Assembly: GCA_963663315.1 (NCBI GenBank)
Contig: OY760176.1
Coordinates: 1,302,001-1,366,000, forward strand
Reading direction: 5' to 3'
DNA length: 64,000 nucleotides
Source of the DNA: G963663315 sp963663315
GTDB taxonomy: Bacteria; Pseudomonadota; Gammaproteobacteria; Arenicellales; Poriferihabitantaceae
The position numbers were made by a program, and so were the translations under genes. The notes beneath the pieces were generated by a model that saw nothing but the letters and a program-made list of their open reading frames with translations, had not been told where the DNA came from and searched no databases. Positions 28,016 through 37,307 of this stretch are shown piece after piece. The number at the start of each line of letters is the position of its first letter. Within the stretch, counting starts at the first letter, position 1.

Positions 28016-29440
28016 ATGAGCAATTACTACTACGAGCGCTTTGCAGAAGCATTACCCGACCCGGAAATATTGACCGGGAAAAAAAAGGAGCTGGAAGCTG
28101 CGGGTGTAAAATACATCTTTTCCTGCTGGATCGACACCTTTGGCATACCAAAGACCAAGCCCGTGCCGATGAGCGATTTTGAATTGCTGTTTATGGGTAA
28201 AGGTCCTCAATTTGCAGTGCACTCGATTTCGTTTATTCCGGAGTTGGGCCCGGCAGATTCGGACCAGATACCTTTGCCCGATATTGATACGATTCAGATC
28301 TGCCCGTGGGACAAGACGATTGCGTGGGTATTCTCGGACCTGTGGTGGGAGGGCAAGCCGTACAACCTTTGCCCCAGGCAGGCGCTGAAACGCGCCATCC
28401 GGGACGCGGCGACCCAGGGTTATGCCATGTACGCCGGTATTGAACCTGAATTCATAGTCATGAAATGGGATGAGAATGGACTCCCTGTAAAAGCCTATGA
28501 CGATGACCCGCAACCCGGCAAGGGAATACGTTCCCGGCGCCAGGCATTTGGCTATGATGTCGAATATTCGTTGAATTCGATGGGATTTCTCGGTGAAATG
28601 ATCGACATTCTCGAACAACTTGGATGGAATGTCCACGATGTAGTGGCCGAAGGCGGATATTCCCAGTTCGAGCTGGATTTTCATTATACGGATATACTCG
28701 GCATGGCTGACCGTATGGTTTTCTTGCGGGTATTGTTAAAGGAGATCGCGAAAAAACACGGAAATTTTGTCACCTACATGCCAAAACCCACCACCGGTGA
28801 CTGGCGCTCGGGGGCGCACATGAATACCTCGATTCAGCGGATCGACAATCCCGGGGTGAATTTATATGAAGGGGAAAACGGGCAATGGAGCCAGACCGCG
28901 TTGAATGCAGTTGGAGGAATTCTCAAACACGGTGGCGCCATCACAGCCGTCGCCTGTTGTACGGTCAATTCATATAACGGACTGGTGTCCAGGGTGGGCG
29001 GGTTTGAAGGCGGCACCTATACCTGGGCGCCCACCCACATGGCGTATGGCAAAAACAACCGCTCTGCCATGATACGACTGCCACAAAGCCGGTTTGCAAT
29101 CGAAAACAGAGCCGCCGACATGTGCATGAACCCCTACCTGGGACTAGGCATGATGCTGGGCGCATCAATTGACGGTATCGTCAATAAAATCGATCCGGGG
29201 CAATCCCTCGATGAAGATTTATATGTAATGGACGATCAGGAAAAACAGGAACGCGCCGTGGTCCCGTTACCGCGCAATCTGCTGGAAGCCACCGAAACAT
29301 TGTCCAACAGCGAACTTGCCGGTCAGGTAATGGGACCGGTCATGCTGAACTCATTTGTGCAATACAAGGTAGATGAATGGGAACGTTATCATCAAACCGT
29401 GACCGACTGGGAAGTAAACGAATACCTTCGCCTGTACTAA
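28016..29440 (+). CDS. Glutamine synthetase family ligase (GlnT / gamma-glutamylmethylamide synthetase-like)
   Basis: This is an ATP-dependent glutamate-amine ligase of the GS catalytic family, 474 residues. N-terminal beta-grasp features (FSCWIDTFGIPKTKPVP) and catalytic motifs are seen: GIEPEFIVMKWD, VVAEGGYSQFELDF, GDWRSGAHMNTS and NRSAMIRLP. It differs from housekeeping GlnA and is nearer GlnT or gamma-glutamylmethylamide synthetase, which attach methylamine or another amine to glutamate. It follows gloA by 88 bp and precedes soxBDAG. The N-methylglutamate synthase genes of the indirect methylamine pathway are not in the window, so methylamine use is only a possibility. Confidence 0.8.
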   Translation: MSNYYYERFAEALPDPEILTGKKKELEAAGVKYIFSCWIDTFGIPKTKPVPMSDFELLFMGKGPQFAVHSISFIPELGPADSDQIPLPDIDTIQICPWDKTIAWVFSDLWWEGKPYNLCPRQALKRAIRDAATQGYAMYAGIEPEFIVMKWDENGLPVKAYDDDPQPGKGIRSRRQAFGYDVEYSLNSMGFLGEMIDILEQLGWNVHDVVAEGGYSQFELDFHYTDILGMADRMVFLRVLLKEIAKKHGNFVTYMPKPTTGDWRSGAHMNTSIQRIDNPGVNLYEGENGQWSQTALNAVGGILKHGGAITAVACCTVNSYNGLVSRVGGFEGGTYTWAPTHMAYGKNNRSAMIRLPQSRFAIENRAADMCMNPYLGLGMMLGASIDGIVNKIDPGQSLDEDLYVMDDQEKQERAVVPLPRNLLEATETLSNSELAGQVMGPVMLNSFVQYKVDEWERYHQTVTDWEVNEYLRLY

Positions 29441-29467
29441 AATCACTCCCCCCGCACCAACCATAAC

Positions 29468-29494
29468 CGTAGGGACAGGCCACTGTGCCTGTCT
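29468..29494. repeat. Short palindromic repeat (CGTAGGGACA type)
   Basis: A hairpin of GACAGGC (29474-29480) with GCCTGTC (29487-29493) follows the head CGTAGGGACA. The same head occurs in the two repeats between yajC and secD, so it belongs to a dispersed palindromic family in this genome. It lies just after the GS-like gene. Confidence 0.55.
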
Positions 29495-29526
29495 GCCGGA
29501 GAGCCGGTGGGGGGAACCGAATCACT

Positions 29527-29631
29527 CCCGCCCCACCCATCCGTCATTCCCGCCCCACCCATCCGTCATTCCCGCCCCACCTATCCGTCATTCCCGCCCC
29601 ACCCATCCGTCATTCCCGCGGAAGCGGGAAT
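29527..29631. repeat. Four tandem 22-bp repeats ending in a CCCGC/GCGGG palindrome
   Basis: A 22-bp unit beginning CCCGCCCCACCC and ending TCCGTCATT is repeated four times at 29527-29548, 29549-29570, 29571-29592 (one mismatch) and 29593-29614. It is followed by a perfect palindrome, ATTCCCGC at 29612-29619 and GCGGGAAT at 29624-29631. The palindrome resembles the widespread CATTCCCGCGAAAGCGGGAATCC type and Neisseria dRS3. The rest of the 360-bp gap before soxB holds no gene that I can support. Confidence 0.8.
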
Positions 29632-29801
29632 CCACCAACAGCGTCCATCCCGCCGGTGGAGGGAACTCAATCACTCCCCTCCCCGATCGAGTCGAGGACA
29701 GGCTCTTGAGGGGGAGTCGGCGAAACCAGTTGCAATACATAATATATACCGATAATATCCTGGTCCTGTTTTAATTTTCGTTATGTATTTATTTTCGATT
29801 A

Positions 29802-31055
29802 ATGCAACATTATTCGATATTCAGCCTGGCTCGGAACGCGCTTTCCGGTCATCGAAAATGGGATAGAGCCTGGAGAAGCCCGGAACTTAAAAAACGGTAT
29901 GACGTGATCATTATCGGAGCGGGAGGACACGGCCTCGCCACCGCCTGGTATCTTGCTAAAAATCACGGAATGACCAACATCGCAGTCCTTGAACGCGGCT
30001 GGCTTGGCGGCGGCAATATCACCCGAAATACGGTCACCATCCGCTCCAATTACATGCGGGATGAAAGTATCCCCTTTTACGTCAAATCGGTTTCGTTGTA
30101 CGAAGGTTTAACCAAAGAGTTGAACTACAATCTGATGTACTCCAAACGCAGTATGATCGATGTCGTTCAGACTTATCCCAGACTGCGTGAATTAAGGCGC
30201 CGCATGTTCAATATGGATTTGTACGGCGCTACTTATCAGCGAATCAGTGTCGAAGAACTGCGCAGGCGAATTCCAGCTCTGACGGGAGGTGGCGCCGAAT
30301 CCAGATTACCCATCATAGCAGGCATGGTACATACCGATGCCGCTGTCTGTCGCCACGATGCCGTGGCCTGGGGCTACGCCAGGGCAGCGGATGACCGGGG
30401 AGTGGAAATTCATCAGAACACGGAAGTCACCCGACTGGTCAGGAATGGCCTGAATGGCGAAATCACCGGTGTTGAAACAAATCGCGGAACGATTCACGCC
30501 AAAAAAATTGCGGTGGTGGTGTCCGGTCATACTACAACCATTACCGATACGATTGGCTTAAAACTACCCGTTAAATCATTCAATCTGACCGCATTTGTAT
30601 CCGAACCGGTCAAACCGGTCATTGATGTGGTCGTAAACTGTCCCGATATGGGTGTCTACCTGAGTCAATCTGATAAAGGTGAATTAGTGATCGGCGGCGC
30701 CCCGGACCCCGGACAATCATTTCGTCGGGACATCAAGCAAAATGTATTCGAGGATACGGTTTGTTCCATGCTGGAGCTTTTCCCGGCGTTCAAACGACTC
30801 AAGCTCATGCGGCAGTGGGGCGGCACCCTCGATATTGCCCATGATGCCTCTCCCATTGTCAGTGGAACGGATATTCCCGGGTTATATATTTCTGCTGGCT
30901 GGTGGGGTGGATTCAAAGCGGTTCCGGCAGGAGGCTATACCCTGGCTCACCTGATCGCGACCAATCAGCCCCATCCACTGATCGCCCCTTTCTCCCTGAA
31001 CCGATTCGATAAACTCAATTATATTCTGGAATCCGGAACCACGACCGCTCGGTAA
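29802..31055 (+). CDS. soxB: Sarcosine oxidase beta subunit
   Basis: This is the flavin-carrying subunit of heterotetrameric sarcosine oxidase, which oxidises sarcosine to glycine with methylene-THF and H2O2. The 417-residue protein starts with the family block MQHYSIFSLARNALSGH, then the dinucleotide fold VIIIGAGGHGLATAWYLA near residue 37 and GWLGGGNITRNTVTIRSNY. The His of RHDAVAWGYARAA is probably the covalent FMN site. It is first in the order soxB-soxD-soxA-soxG. Homologous subunits also form N-methylglutamate dehydrogenase, which cannot be excluded given the GS-like gene upstream. Confidence 0.88.
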   Translation: MQHYSIFSLARNALSGHRKWDRAWRSPELKKRYDVIIIGAGGHGLATAWYLAKNHGMTNIAVLERGWLGGGNITRNTVTIRSNYMRDESIPFYVKSVSLYEGLTKELNYNLMYSKRSMIDVVQTYPRLRELRRRMFNMDLYGATYQRISVEELRRRIPALTGGGAESRLPIIAGMVHTDAAVCRHDAVAWGYARAADDRGVEIHQNTEVTRLVRNGLNGEITGVETNRGTIHAKKIAVVVSGHTTTITDTIGLKLPVKSFNLTAFVSEPVKPVIDVVVNCPDMGVYLSQSDKGELVIGGAPDPGQSFRRDIKQNVFEDTVCSMLELFPAFKRLKLMRQWGGTLDIAHDASPIVSGTDIPGLYISAGWWGGFKAVPAGGYTLAHLIATNQPHPLIAPFSLNRFDKLNYILESGTTTAR

Positions 31056-31066
31056 AGCGATTGATC

Positions 31067-31336
31067 ATGCTCAATATCCCCTGCCCGTTTTGTGGAAATC
31101 GAAATGAGAGTGAATTCATTCATGGCGGCCCGGCAAAGGCCACAAGACCGGAAAACCTGGCCGATATTTCCGATCTGGACTGGGTCCACTATTTAACCGT
31201 CCCCCGGAATGTGGTGGGGCCGATCAATGAATTCTGGTGGCATGTCGGAGGTTGTGGCAAGTGGTTCACCCTGACTCGAAACACACTGACTCACGAGATC
31301 AACGACAGCGGGCCGGACTACCCGGATGGGGACTGA
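31067..31336 (+). CDS. soxD: Sarcosine oxidase delta subunit
   Basis: This small zinc-binding subunit, 89 residues from the ATG at 31067 (two codons after a possible upstream ATG at 31061), helps hold the tetramer together. It starts MLNIPCPFCGNRNESEF with the first Cys pair, and has the second ligand set around WWHVGGCGKWF. It begins 12 bp after soxB and its end overlaps soxA by 11 bp. Confidence 0.88.
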   Translation: MLNIPCPFCGNRNESEFIHGGPAKATRPENLADISDLDWVHYLTVPRNVVGPINEFWWHVGGCGKWFTLTRNTLTHEINDSGPDYPDGD

Positions 31337-34271
31337 AATGCGGCTGGCGCAAGGGGGGAGAATTGATCGAAAGAAACCCATCCGGTTTCAGTTCAATAAC
31401 CGGACCTGGTCAGGTTTTGAAGGCGACACACTGGCTTCAGCCCTGCTCGCTAATCATGTCTGCCTGACTGCCAGGAGTTTCAAATATCACCGACCCAGAG
31501 GAATTATGGGCGCCGGGATTGAGGAGCCATCGTCACTGGTTGAACTGGTTGGAGACGATCCGTGCGGAAACCTGCCGATTACAACCGTACCGATAAAAGA
31601 AGGGCTGAAAGCGAAATCCGTCAACTGTTGGCCTTCACCTGAATGGGATTTAATGAGTATCGTCCAGTTGTTTTCCGGATTGATACCCGCCGCCTTCTAC
31701 TACAAAACATTCAAGTGGCCGGACTGGCATCTGTATGAACCTTCCATACGGCGAGCGGCGGGGTTAGCCAAAGCTCCGGTTCGACCCATCCAGGCAGGAC
31801 ACTATGAAACCCGCTACGACCACTGTGATGTTCTGATCGTAGGTGCAGGGGTGGCAGGATTAACGGCCGCGCTGAGAATAGCGCCGGCGGGTTTGCGCAC
31901 CCTGATCGTGGATGACGGATCAGAGCCCGGCGGGACGCTGATCGGCCAAAGCATTGAAATTGAAGGAAACCCTGCGGATCAATGGATCGCCGCAACGGTT
32001 GACGAACTATCCGGGTATGACAACGTAACATGGCTGCATAGCGCCACGGCTTGGGGCTACCGGGAACAAAACCTGATTATCATCGCCGAGAAGAATCCGG
32101 ATCGACCCATGCTATACATCCGAACCCATCGAATCAGGGCAAAAAAAGTGTTAATTGCAACGGGTGCGATTGAACGCAGTCTGGTATTTTCTCATAATGA
32201 TCGACCTGGAATCATGATGGCGAGCGCCATTTTGACCTATGTCACTCGATATGCAGTCAAGCCGGGAAATCGCATTGCACTGTTTACCAACAACTCAAGC
32301 GCTTATTCGGTCGCCCGGGAATTATCCGTTGCCGGAATAAAGGTCGCTGCCATCATCGACAGTCGTCAACAGATCGGGGATGCTGCGGATTTAATCCATG
32401 ACGAAACCAGAATTCTGACAGGTCATGAGGTGACCACGACCTTCGGACGAAGCCGAATTCGAGGTGTCCGGGTTCGTGACAGGACAACCGGAGCGAGTCG
32501 GCGGATTGACTGCGACCTGCTCGGGGTATCCGGAGGGTGGAACCCAACCACCCATTTATTTTCCCAGTCGCGTGGGAAACTTGAATACGATTCCGGCTTG
32601 GAAACATTTGTCCCCGGAGTGGCCGCACAGGATTGTATCTGCATTGGCAGCGCCGCCGGCAAATTCACACTCAAATCGTGTATGGAGGATGCCCGGTTGA
32701 ATGCACATTCCGTATTGCGGCAACTCAACGCAAGCGCTCCAGCGTCATTGATCCCTTCCTGCAGCCCCGAGCCGGAGTATGCAATCCAGGCATTGTGGTC
32801 TGTCCGCGGGAAATCAGGTTATCAATCCAGGAGCTTTGTCGATATACAAAATGACGTCACACTCGCGGATATCCAACTGGCTATCCGGGAAGGCTTTGAT
32901 TCGGTGGAACATGTCAAGCGTTATACCACTGCCGGTATGGGGATTGACCAGGGAAAAACCGGAAACATCAATGTGATTGGCGCAATCAGCGCTGAACTTG
33001 GAGTCCTGCCTCAGGATACAGGAACCACCACCTTTCGCTCACCCTTCGTTCCTGTTGAATTTGGGTCACTCGCAGGAATTCGGGAGCAAAGTGTCAGTTT
33101 GCCGTATCGACATACGCCTGTCACTCTGTGGAACCAGGAATATGGCGCTTGCATGTATGAAGCCGGCGCGCGCTGGCAGCGTCCGGGCTATTATCCCCTG
33201 CCAGGTGAATCGTTTCAGCAAACCGTCAATCGTGAATGCGAAGCAGTCCGATACCATGTGGGAATCTACGATGGTTCGCCATTGGGAAAATTCGAAATCA
33301 AGGGAAACGATGCATTGCAACTGATTGAATTACTGTATACCCGTTCGTTTTCCGGCCTGAAGACCGGAATGGGCCGATACGGCATCATGCTGACCGATGA
33401 TGGCCTGATTCTGGACGACGGGGTTGCCTTCAAGCTGGGGGAAAATCATTATCTGATTTCCACGTCAACCGGTCATGCAGATGAAGTCAACCGCCATATC
33501 GAGATGCTGCTGCAAATCCATCGTCCACAATGGGATGTCAGGATTACCCCTGTTACCACCCAGTGGTCCAACGCCACGATATGTGGCCCAATGGCGAGGG
33601 ATTTAATGGCGGCGCTGGGTACTGATATTGATATTGACTCTGAAGCATTTCCGTTCATGACCATGCGACAGGGCAATGTGGCTGGAATTCCGGCCCGGGT
33701 ATTTCGTGTCAGTTTTACCGGAGAACTCAGCTTTGAAATCAACGTCTGGTCGCGGCATGCCCTGGAGTTATGGGGAAAAATCATGCAGGCAGGAAAAGCA
33801 TTTGATTTGACTCCAATCGGGTCGGAAGCCAATCACGTATTGCGGGTTGAAAAAGGCTTCCTGTCATTGGGCCATGAAGTGGATGGCACAGCGGACCCGT
33901 ATGATCTGGGAATGGGCTGGATTATATCTTCCGCAAAGGCGGACTATCTCGGCAAGCGTGCGATCAAAATCCGCCGCTCGGCTGAACAGCCGCGTAGAGA
34001 GATGGTGGGTCTGTTAATGGATGATAAAGATAAAATGGTCGATGAAAACGCGCCCATCACACCTGAAGGGAAACCGCTGCCATCCGAAGGCTTTGTAAGC
34101 GCCTGCGTTTGGAGTGTGGTCCACAACAGATCAATCGCGCTGGCGTTATTGTCCAATGGCCGGAACCGGGTCGGTCAAAAAGCCTTTATCCGAATGAAAA
34201 AGGAAGTAGTACAGGCCGAAATTGTGGAACCCTGTTTCCATGATCCTGAAGGACAACGATTGAGAAGCTGA
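31326..34271 (+). CDS. soxA: Sarcosine oxidase alpha subunit
   Basis: This is the large subunit, 981 residues. The N-terminus has a 2Fe-2S-ferredoxin-like fold region (FEGDTLASALLANHVCLTAR) and then an NAD-binding domain (VLIVGAGVAGLTAALRI near residue 170). The C-terminal 380 residues are a GcvT-like folate-binding domain that passes the methyl carbon to tetrahydrofolate (for example GFLSLGHEVDGTADPYDLGMG). It overlaps the soxD end and precedes soxG by 4 bp. Confidence 0.92.
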   Translation: MGTEMRLAQGGRIDRKKPIRFQFNNRTWSGFEGDTLASALLANHVCLTARSFKYHRPRGIMGAGIEEPSSLVELVGDDPCGNLPITTVPIKEGLKAKSVNCWPSPEWDLMSIVQLFSGLIPAAFYYKTFKWPDWHLYEPSIRRAAGLAKAPVRPIQAGHYETRYDHCDVLIVGAGVAGLTAALRIAPAGLRTLIVDDGSEPGGTLIGQSIEIEGNPADQWIAATVDELSGYDNVTWLHSATAWGYREQNLIIIAEKNPDRPMLYIRTHRIRAKKVLIATGAIERSLVFSHNDRPGIMMASAILTYVTRYAVKPGNRIALFTNNSSAYSVARELSVAGIKVAAIIDSRQQIGDAADLIHDETRILTGHEVTTTFGRSRIRGVRVRDRTTGASRRIDCDLLGVSGGWNPTTHLFSQSRGKLEYDSGLETFVPGVAAQDCICIGSAAGKFTLKSCMEDARLNAHSVLRQLNASAPASLIPSCSPEPEYAIQALWSVRGKSGYQSRSFVDIQNDVTLADIQLAIREGFDSVEHVKRYTTAGMGIDQGKTGNINVIGAISAELGVLPQDTGTTTFRSPFVPVEFGSLAGIREQSVSLPYRHTPVTLWNQEYGACMYEAGARWQRPGYYPLPGESFQQTVNRECEAVRYHVGIYDGSPLGKFEIKGNDALQLIELLYTRSFSGLKTGMGRYGIMLTDDGLILDDGVAFKLGENHYLISTSTGHADEVNRHIEMLLQIHRPQWDVRITPVTTQWSNATICGPMARDLMAALGTDIDIDSEAFPFMTMRQGNVAGIPARVFRVSFTGELSFEINVWSRHALELWGKIMQAGKAFDLTPIGSEANHVLRVEKGFLSLGHEVDGTADPYDLGMGWIISSAKADYLGKRAIKIRRSAEQPRREMVGLLMDDKDKMVDENAPITPEGKPLPSEGFVSACVWSVVHNRSIALALLSNGRNRVGQKAFIRMKKEVVQAEIVEPCFHDPEGQRLRS

Positions 34272-34275
34272 TCCA

Positions 34276-34773
34276 GTGACCTATCGTGTTGAACTCCTCC
34301 GTCAACCCATTTTTGCGGTGATTGACCTCAAGGGCGCCGAACCCGACCTGAAGAACTGGATTGACAGCCCGAATGTGGTTTTTCCATCCCGACCAAATAG
34401 TCGAACTCATTTTGACGGGGTTGATTTATTCTGGATTGGTGAAGAGCGCTGGTTAATGCGTGCTGAACTGGACCAGGAAGACCGATTAATGGTTCTCACC
34501 AGGCTGGAGCGGGCTCCTGTCCATATCAGTATCGTCCTGGTAAGTGATACACTGACTTTTTTCCGAATCAGCGGACCGGATGCGGATCAGATCATCAAAA
34601 TCGCCAGTCCACTGGATATTCACCCGACTGTGTTTCCCTGCGACAGTTCAAGCTATACCCGGATTTTTGGCATAAAGGGCCTGGTCATTCGTAATAAAGA
34701 CGGATTTGAAATTGCAGTGGAATCCAGCTATGCAGATATGATCGACGACTTTCTGCGTCGGGCAACCGCGTAA
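34276..34773 (+). CDS. soxG: Sarcosine oxidase gamma subunit
   Basis: This is the 165-residue gamma subunit, related to the GcvT fold. It starts with GTG at 34276 shortly after soxA. Features are FWIGEERWLMRAELDQED and a closing YTRIFGIKGLVIRNKDGFEI. It ends 7 bp before the converging DUF1116 gene, leaving no room for separate terminators. Confidence 0.8.
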   Translation: MTYRVELLRQPIFAVIDLKGAEPDLKNWIDSPNVVFPSRPNSRTHFDGVDLFWIGEERWLMRAELDQEDRLMVLTRLERAPVHISIVLVSDTLTFFRISGPDADQIIKIASPLDIHPTVFPCDSSSYTRIFGIKGLVIRNKDGFEIAVESSYADMIDDFLRRATA

Positions 34774-34780
34774 ACCTCAC

Positions 34781-36034
34781 TCACCGGTTCTTGCCTGCCT
34801 CTATTTTATTTTCCAGTTCCGCGAGCGCTGCATGAAACAATGAAGCCGGCATGTCGCAGATACCGCCTCCCAACCGGCCCAGCTCACCCATGTTGTCAAG
34901 AATACCGAGTCCCACAATGGGGCCTTCCCCCAATTCAGCAACCGACCTTGCCGTCAGTCCCAGTCTGATTCCCATATCCTGAAATCCGGGGTAGTCAATC
35001 ACCGGAAGTTGCAAACAGCGTTGTTCGAATCCAGTGGGCAGATAATCCGCAAAAATCCGGGCCTGTTCAGGGGACAACCGAACCACCATGGCGCCCAAAC
35101 CAAATCCTTCTACCACGGCGCTGTCTCCTATTGCTCCCAAAGCCCGGTTCATCGGGACATCCAGATCGAATTTTCCTCGCGGGGGTTGTGCGGGCATGGT
35201 AAACCATTGACCGGGCAGCCCGGCAATCTGAATCCCCATCTCAACTCCGTTACCACCCATAGCCGTTACCAGACTGGAGTTTTGAATCCCCGAAGCAGCC
35301 ATCGTCATGATTTTACTGGCGGCCATCCACAGATTAAGAAACAGACTCGGGGACGCTTCCATGAATTCGAGGATATCCGGGTCTGGAGTTGCCTCCGGAT
35401 ACTGATCGGCATACCCGGATTGAATCCGGGCAATCAAATTTCTGGTCGATGCAGCAGTCCTGCCATGGCAATCGTCCCCTTCCCGAAGTCCTGCGAGAGC
35501 TATCGGAATCAACGGAATGGCATCACCCATGCCATCACCCATGCCATCACGCAAGAAGTCTGCGAACGACTGATTCAACCAGCGGATATGATGAAGAACA
35601 ACATTCGATCTCTGACCGGTTCGCATTGCCGGTCTGGAGCCACCATTGATCGGGGTATAAATACTGAATCCAGGATTTTTCCTGTCCTGAATCCGATGTA
35701 GCGGCATTGAGGCGCTGACAACAGCCGCGAGCGGCGCCACAACCTGATGATCCTGGGCCGGTTTCAGAATGATTTCTCCATGCGCAATTTTGTTTTCGGC
35801 CTGATTAAAATCGCCGCAAAGACCTTCAAATACCGCAGCGACACAGGCCGAATTCAGAATCGGCCTGCATATTTGCCTGACCGAATCAAATGGTGGCCCT
35901 GCATGAAGCAGAACATTTGCGGGTAGATCCAGGGCATCAGCAGCCGTATCCAGACCGTTCCAGACCGGCTCCATGTTCAAAATCCGCTCAACGGCAATCT
36001 GGTCGGCAGGGTGAATGGGTTTCTGTTTCATCAT
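34781..36034 (-). CDS. DUF1116 family protein (AllG/YlbE-like)
   Basis: This 417-residue soluble protein belongs to DUF1116. E. coli YlbE (AllG) of this family is part of the oxamate carbamoyltransferase system. Family blocks are LLHAGPPFDSVRQICRPI near residue 42, LKPAQDHQVVAPLAAVVSAS then MPLHRIQDRKN, and TAMGGNGVEMGIQIAGLPGQ. A short GDGMGDGMGDA run comes from a small in-frame DNA repeat. The partners AllF (FdrA) and AllH are not in the window, so oxamate use is not implied. It is last in a six-gene operon with a Rieske oxygenase and aldehyde dehydrogenase. Confidence 0.7.
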   Translation of the reverse strand: MMKQKPIHPADQIAVERILNMEPVWNGLDTAADALDLPANVLLHAGPPFDSVRQICRPILNSACVAAVFEGLCGDFNQAENKIAHGEIILKPAQDHQVVAPLAAVVSASMPLHRIQDRKNPGFSIYTPINGGSRPAMRTGQRSNVVLHHIRWLNQSFADFLRDGMGDGMGDAIPLIPIALAGLREGDDCHGRTAASTRNLIARIQSGYADQYPEATPDPDILEFMEASPSLFLNLWMAASKIMTMAASGIQNSSLVTAMGGNGVEMGIQIAGLPGQWFTMPAQPPRGKFDLDVPMNRALGAIGDSAVVEGFGLGAMVVRLSPEQARIFADYLPTGFEQRCLQLPVIDYPGFQDMGIRLGLTARSVAELGEGPIVGLGILDNMGELGRLGGGICDMPASLFHAALAELENKIEAGKNR

Positions 36035-36051
36035 CCGGATTCCCGGTATCG

Positions 36052-36672
36052 CTATCCGGGCGGAATCACCCAGGTTTCGGAAAAATACAGAAATGCGGTC
36101 GTGGTTTCAAAACCAGCCTGAACCCGTTTGCCCACTTTCCCTGGCATGGGCTTTCCGTTCACAATGATCTGCGCCTGATTAGCCGGAACCAGCAGGGTAA
36201 ACATCGTATGCTCCCCAGTCCCCACCTGCTCCGGGGTCAACTCAAGGGCTTTCGGCGGCTGAAGGTCTTCCCAGACCAATTCAACCGTGGTTCCTTCCCC
36301 GGCAATCGTTTCGGTGTATCTCCCACCCATCGGGTCGCCATTGGCCCGGATCGATCTGGCAAAGATTTCCGTCAACCCGCCAAACGCCGGTGCATTTCTG
36401 AACGCCGCCAGCTTACTGATAAAGTTTTTCATCAGATATTGCGTTAAACTGACATTGTCGCTCATCAATATATTCGGGCGATCTTTTGTGCCCTGCTCCT
36501 GTTGAGGCGAACCGTACAACAGCAGCGCCTGACCCTGCCCAACAGGCGACCAGGCAACCCGAAAGAACAACGCCATTGCGGAAAATTCCCCACTTTCATC
36601 TTTAAGCAGGATACCCGGGTTTTCACCTGTCCAGTCGACAACGCCCGGAGTCACGGGTTGTGATAGCGGCAT
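36052..36672 (-). CDS. Protein of unknown function, paralogue of next upstream gene
   Basis: I do not recognise this family. The product is 206 residues from the ATG at 36672, which has a GGAGG ribosome-binding site and lies 3 bp after its paralogue; an earlier start would overlap more. No signal peptide or membrane span is seen, and predicted strands dominate. It shares with its neighbour the blocks VDWTGENPGILLK, LFFRVAWSPVGQGQA, then RYTETI, VNGKPMPG and TAFLYFSETWV. Position directly after a Rieske oxygenase suggests a binding or accessory role in the same catabolic pathway. Confidence 0.65.
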   Translation of the reverse strand: MPLSQPVTPGVVDWTGENPGILLKDESGEFSAMALFFRVAWSPVGQGQALLLYGSPQQEQGTKDRPNILMSDNVSLTQYLMKNFISKLAAFRNAPAFGGLTEIFARSIRANGDPMGGRYTETIAGEGTTVELVWEDLQPPKALELTPEQVGTGEHTMFTLLVPANQAQIIVNGKPMPGKVGKRVQAGFETTTAFLYFSETWVIPPG

Positions 36673-36674
36673 AA

Positions 36675-37307
36675 CTAATCCTCCTTCAGGCCCGGCGTCA
36701 CCCAAGTCTCGGAAAACGCCAGAAATGCGGTACTCATGACGCGACCAAAAAACGGTCTGGTCTGAACCGTACCCGACAACGCAGACCCATTCACAACGAT
36801 ACTGGCATTCTTGGCTTCCAGAAAAACCGAGTACATCTCATGGGCTTTGGTTGGAGAATTTTCCGCTGTGACCTCCACTGGCAGGGGAGTCCCCAGGTCG
36901 AACCAGTTCAACTCAAGGGTCACTCCCGAGCCACGCAATATCTCGGAATACCTGGACTTCAGATCACCCGGCTTCTTTTGTACACTTTCCAGATCCAGCC
37001 AGGTCATTGCATCCAGCCCGACCTGACCCACAAATGTCGGCATACGGGAAACCCAATTATCCACGATCCACTTCATCATCCGCTGGTTGTCCGTCATGAT
37101 GAAATTCACCGCATCCGGCCAGCCCACTGCCTCTGCTGGTGACCCCAGCACAATGGCAGCGTGTCCACGACCATAGGGAGACAATACGACCCGAAAGAAA
37201 AGCGACAGTGTGCAGTACGTTTCATCCTGCTCGCCATACTTGAGATAGATACCCGGATTTTCTCCCGACCAGTCAACCCGCCCCGGATTAATTGAAACAC
37301 GGCTCAT
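36675..37307 (-). CDS. Protein of unknown function, paralogue of next downstream gene
   Basis: This is an unrecognised family, 210 residues from the ATG at 37307, whose ATGA overlaps the TGA of the Rieske oxygenase gene (coupled translation); another ATG lies two codons earlier. Shared blocks with the downstream paralogue include RVDWSGENPGIYLK, LFFRVVLSPYGRGHA, RYSEIL, VNGSALSGTV and TAFLAFSETWVTPG. The pair arose by tandem duplication but has diverged widely, so both copies seem to be kept for different tasks, perhaps as a heterodimer. Confidence 0.65.
   Translation of the reverse strand: MSRVSINPGRVDWSGENPGIYLKYGEQDETYCTLSLFFRVVLSPYGRGHAAIVLGSPAEAVGWPDAVNFIMTDNQRMMKWIVDNWVSRMPTFVGQVGLDAMTWLDLESVQKKPGDLKSRYSEILRGSGVTLELNWFDLGTPLPVEVTAENSPTKAHEMYSVFLEAKNASIVVNGSALSGTVQTRPFFGRVMSTAFLAFSETWVTPGLKED

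Noticed and set aside
28016..29440. Assignment as housekeeping glutamine synthetase GlnA
   Set aside because: Sequence features and the catabolic neighbourhood fit the GlnT/amine ligase branch better.
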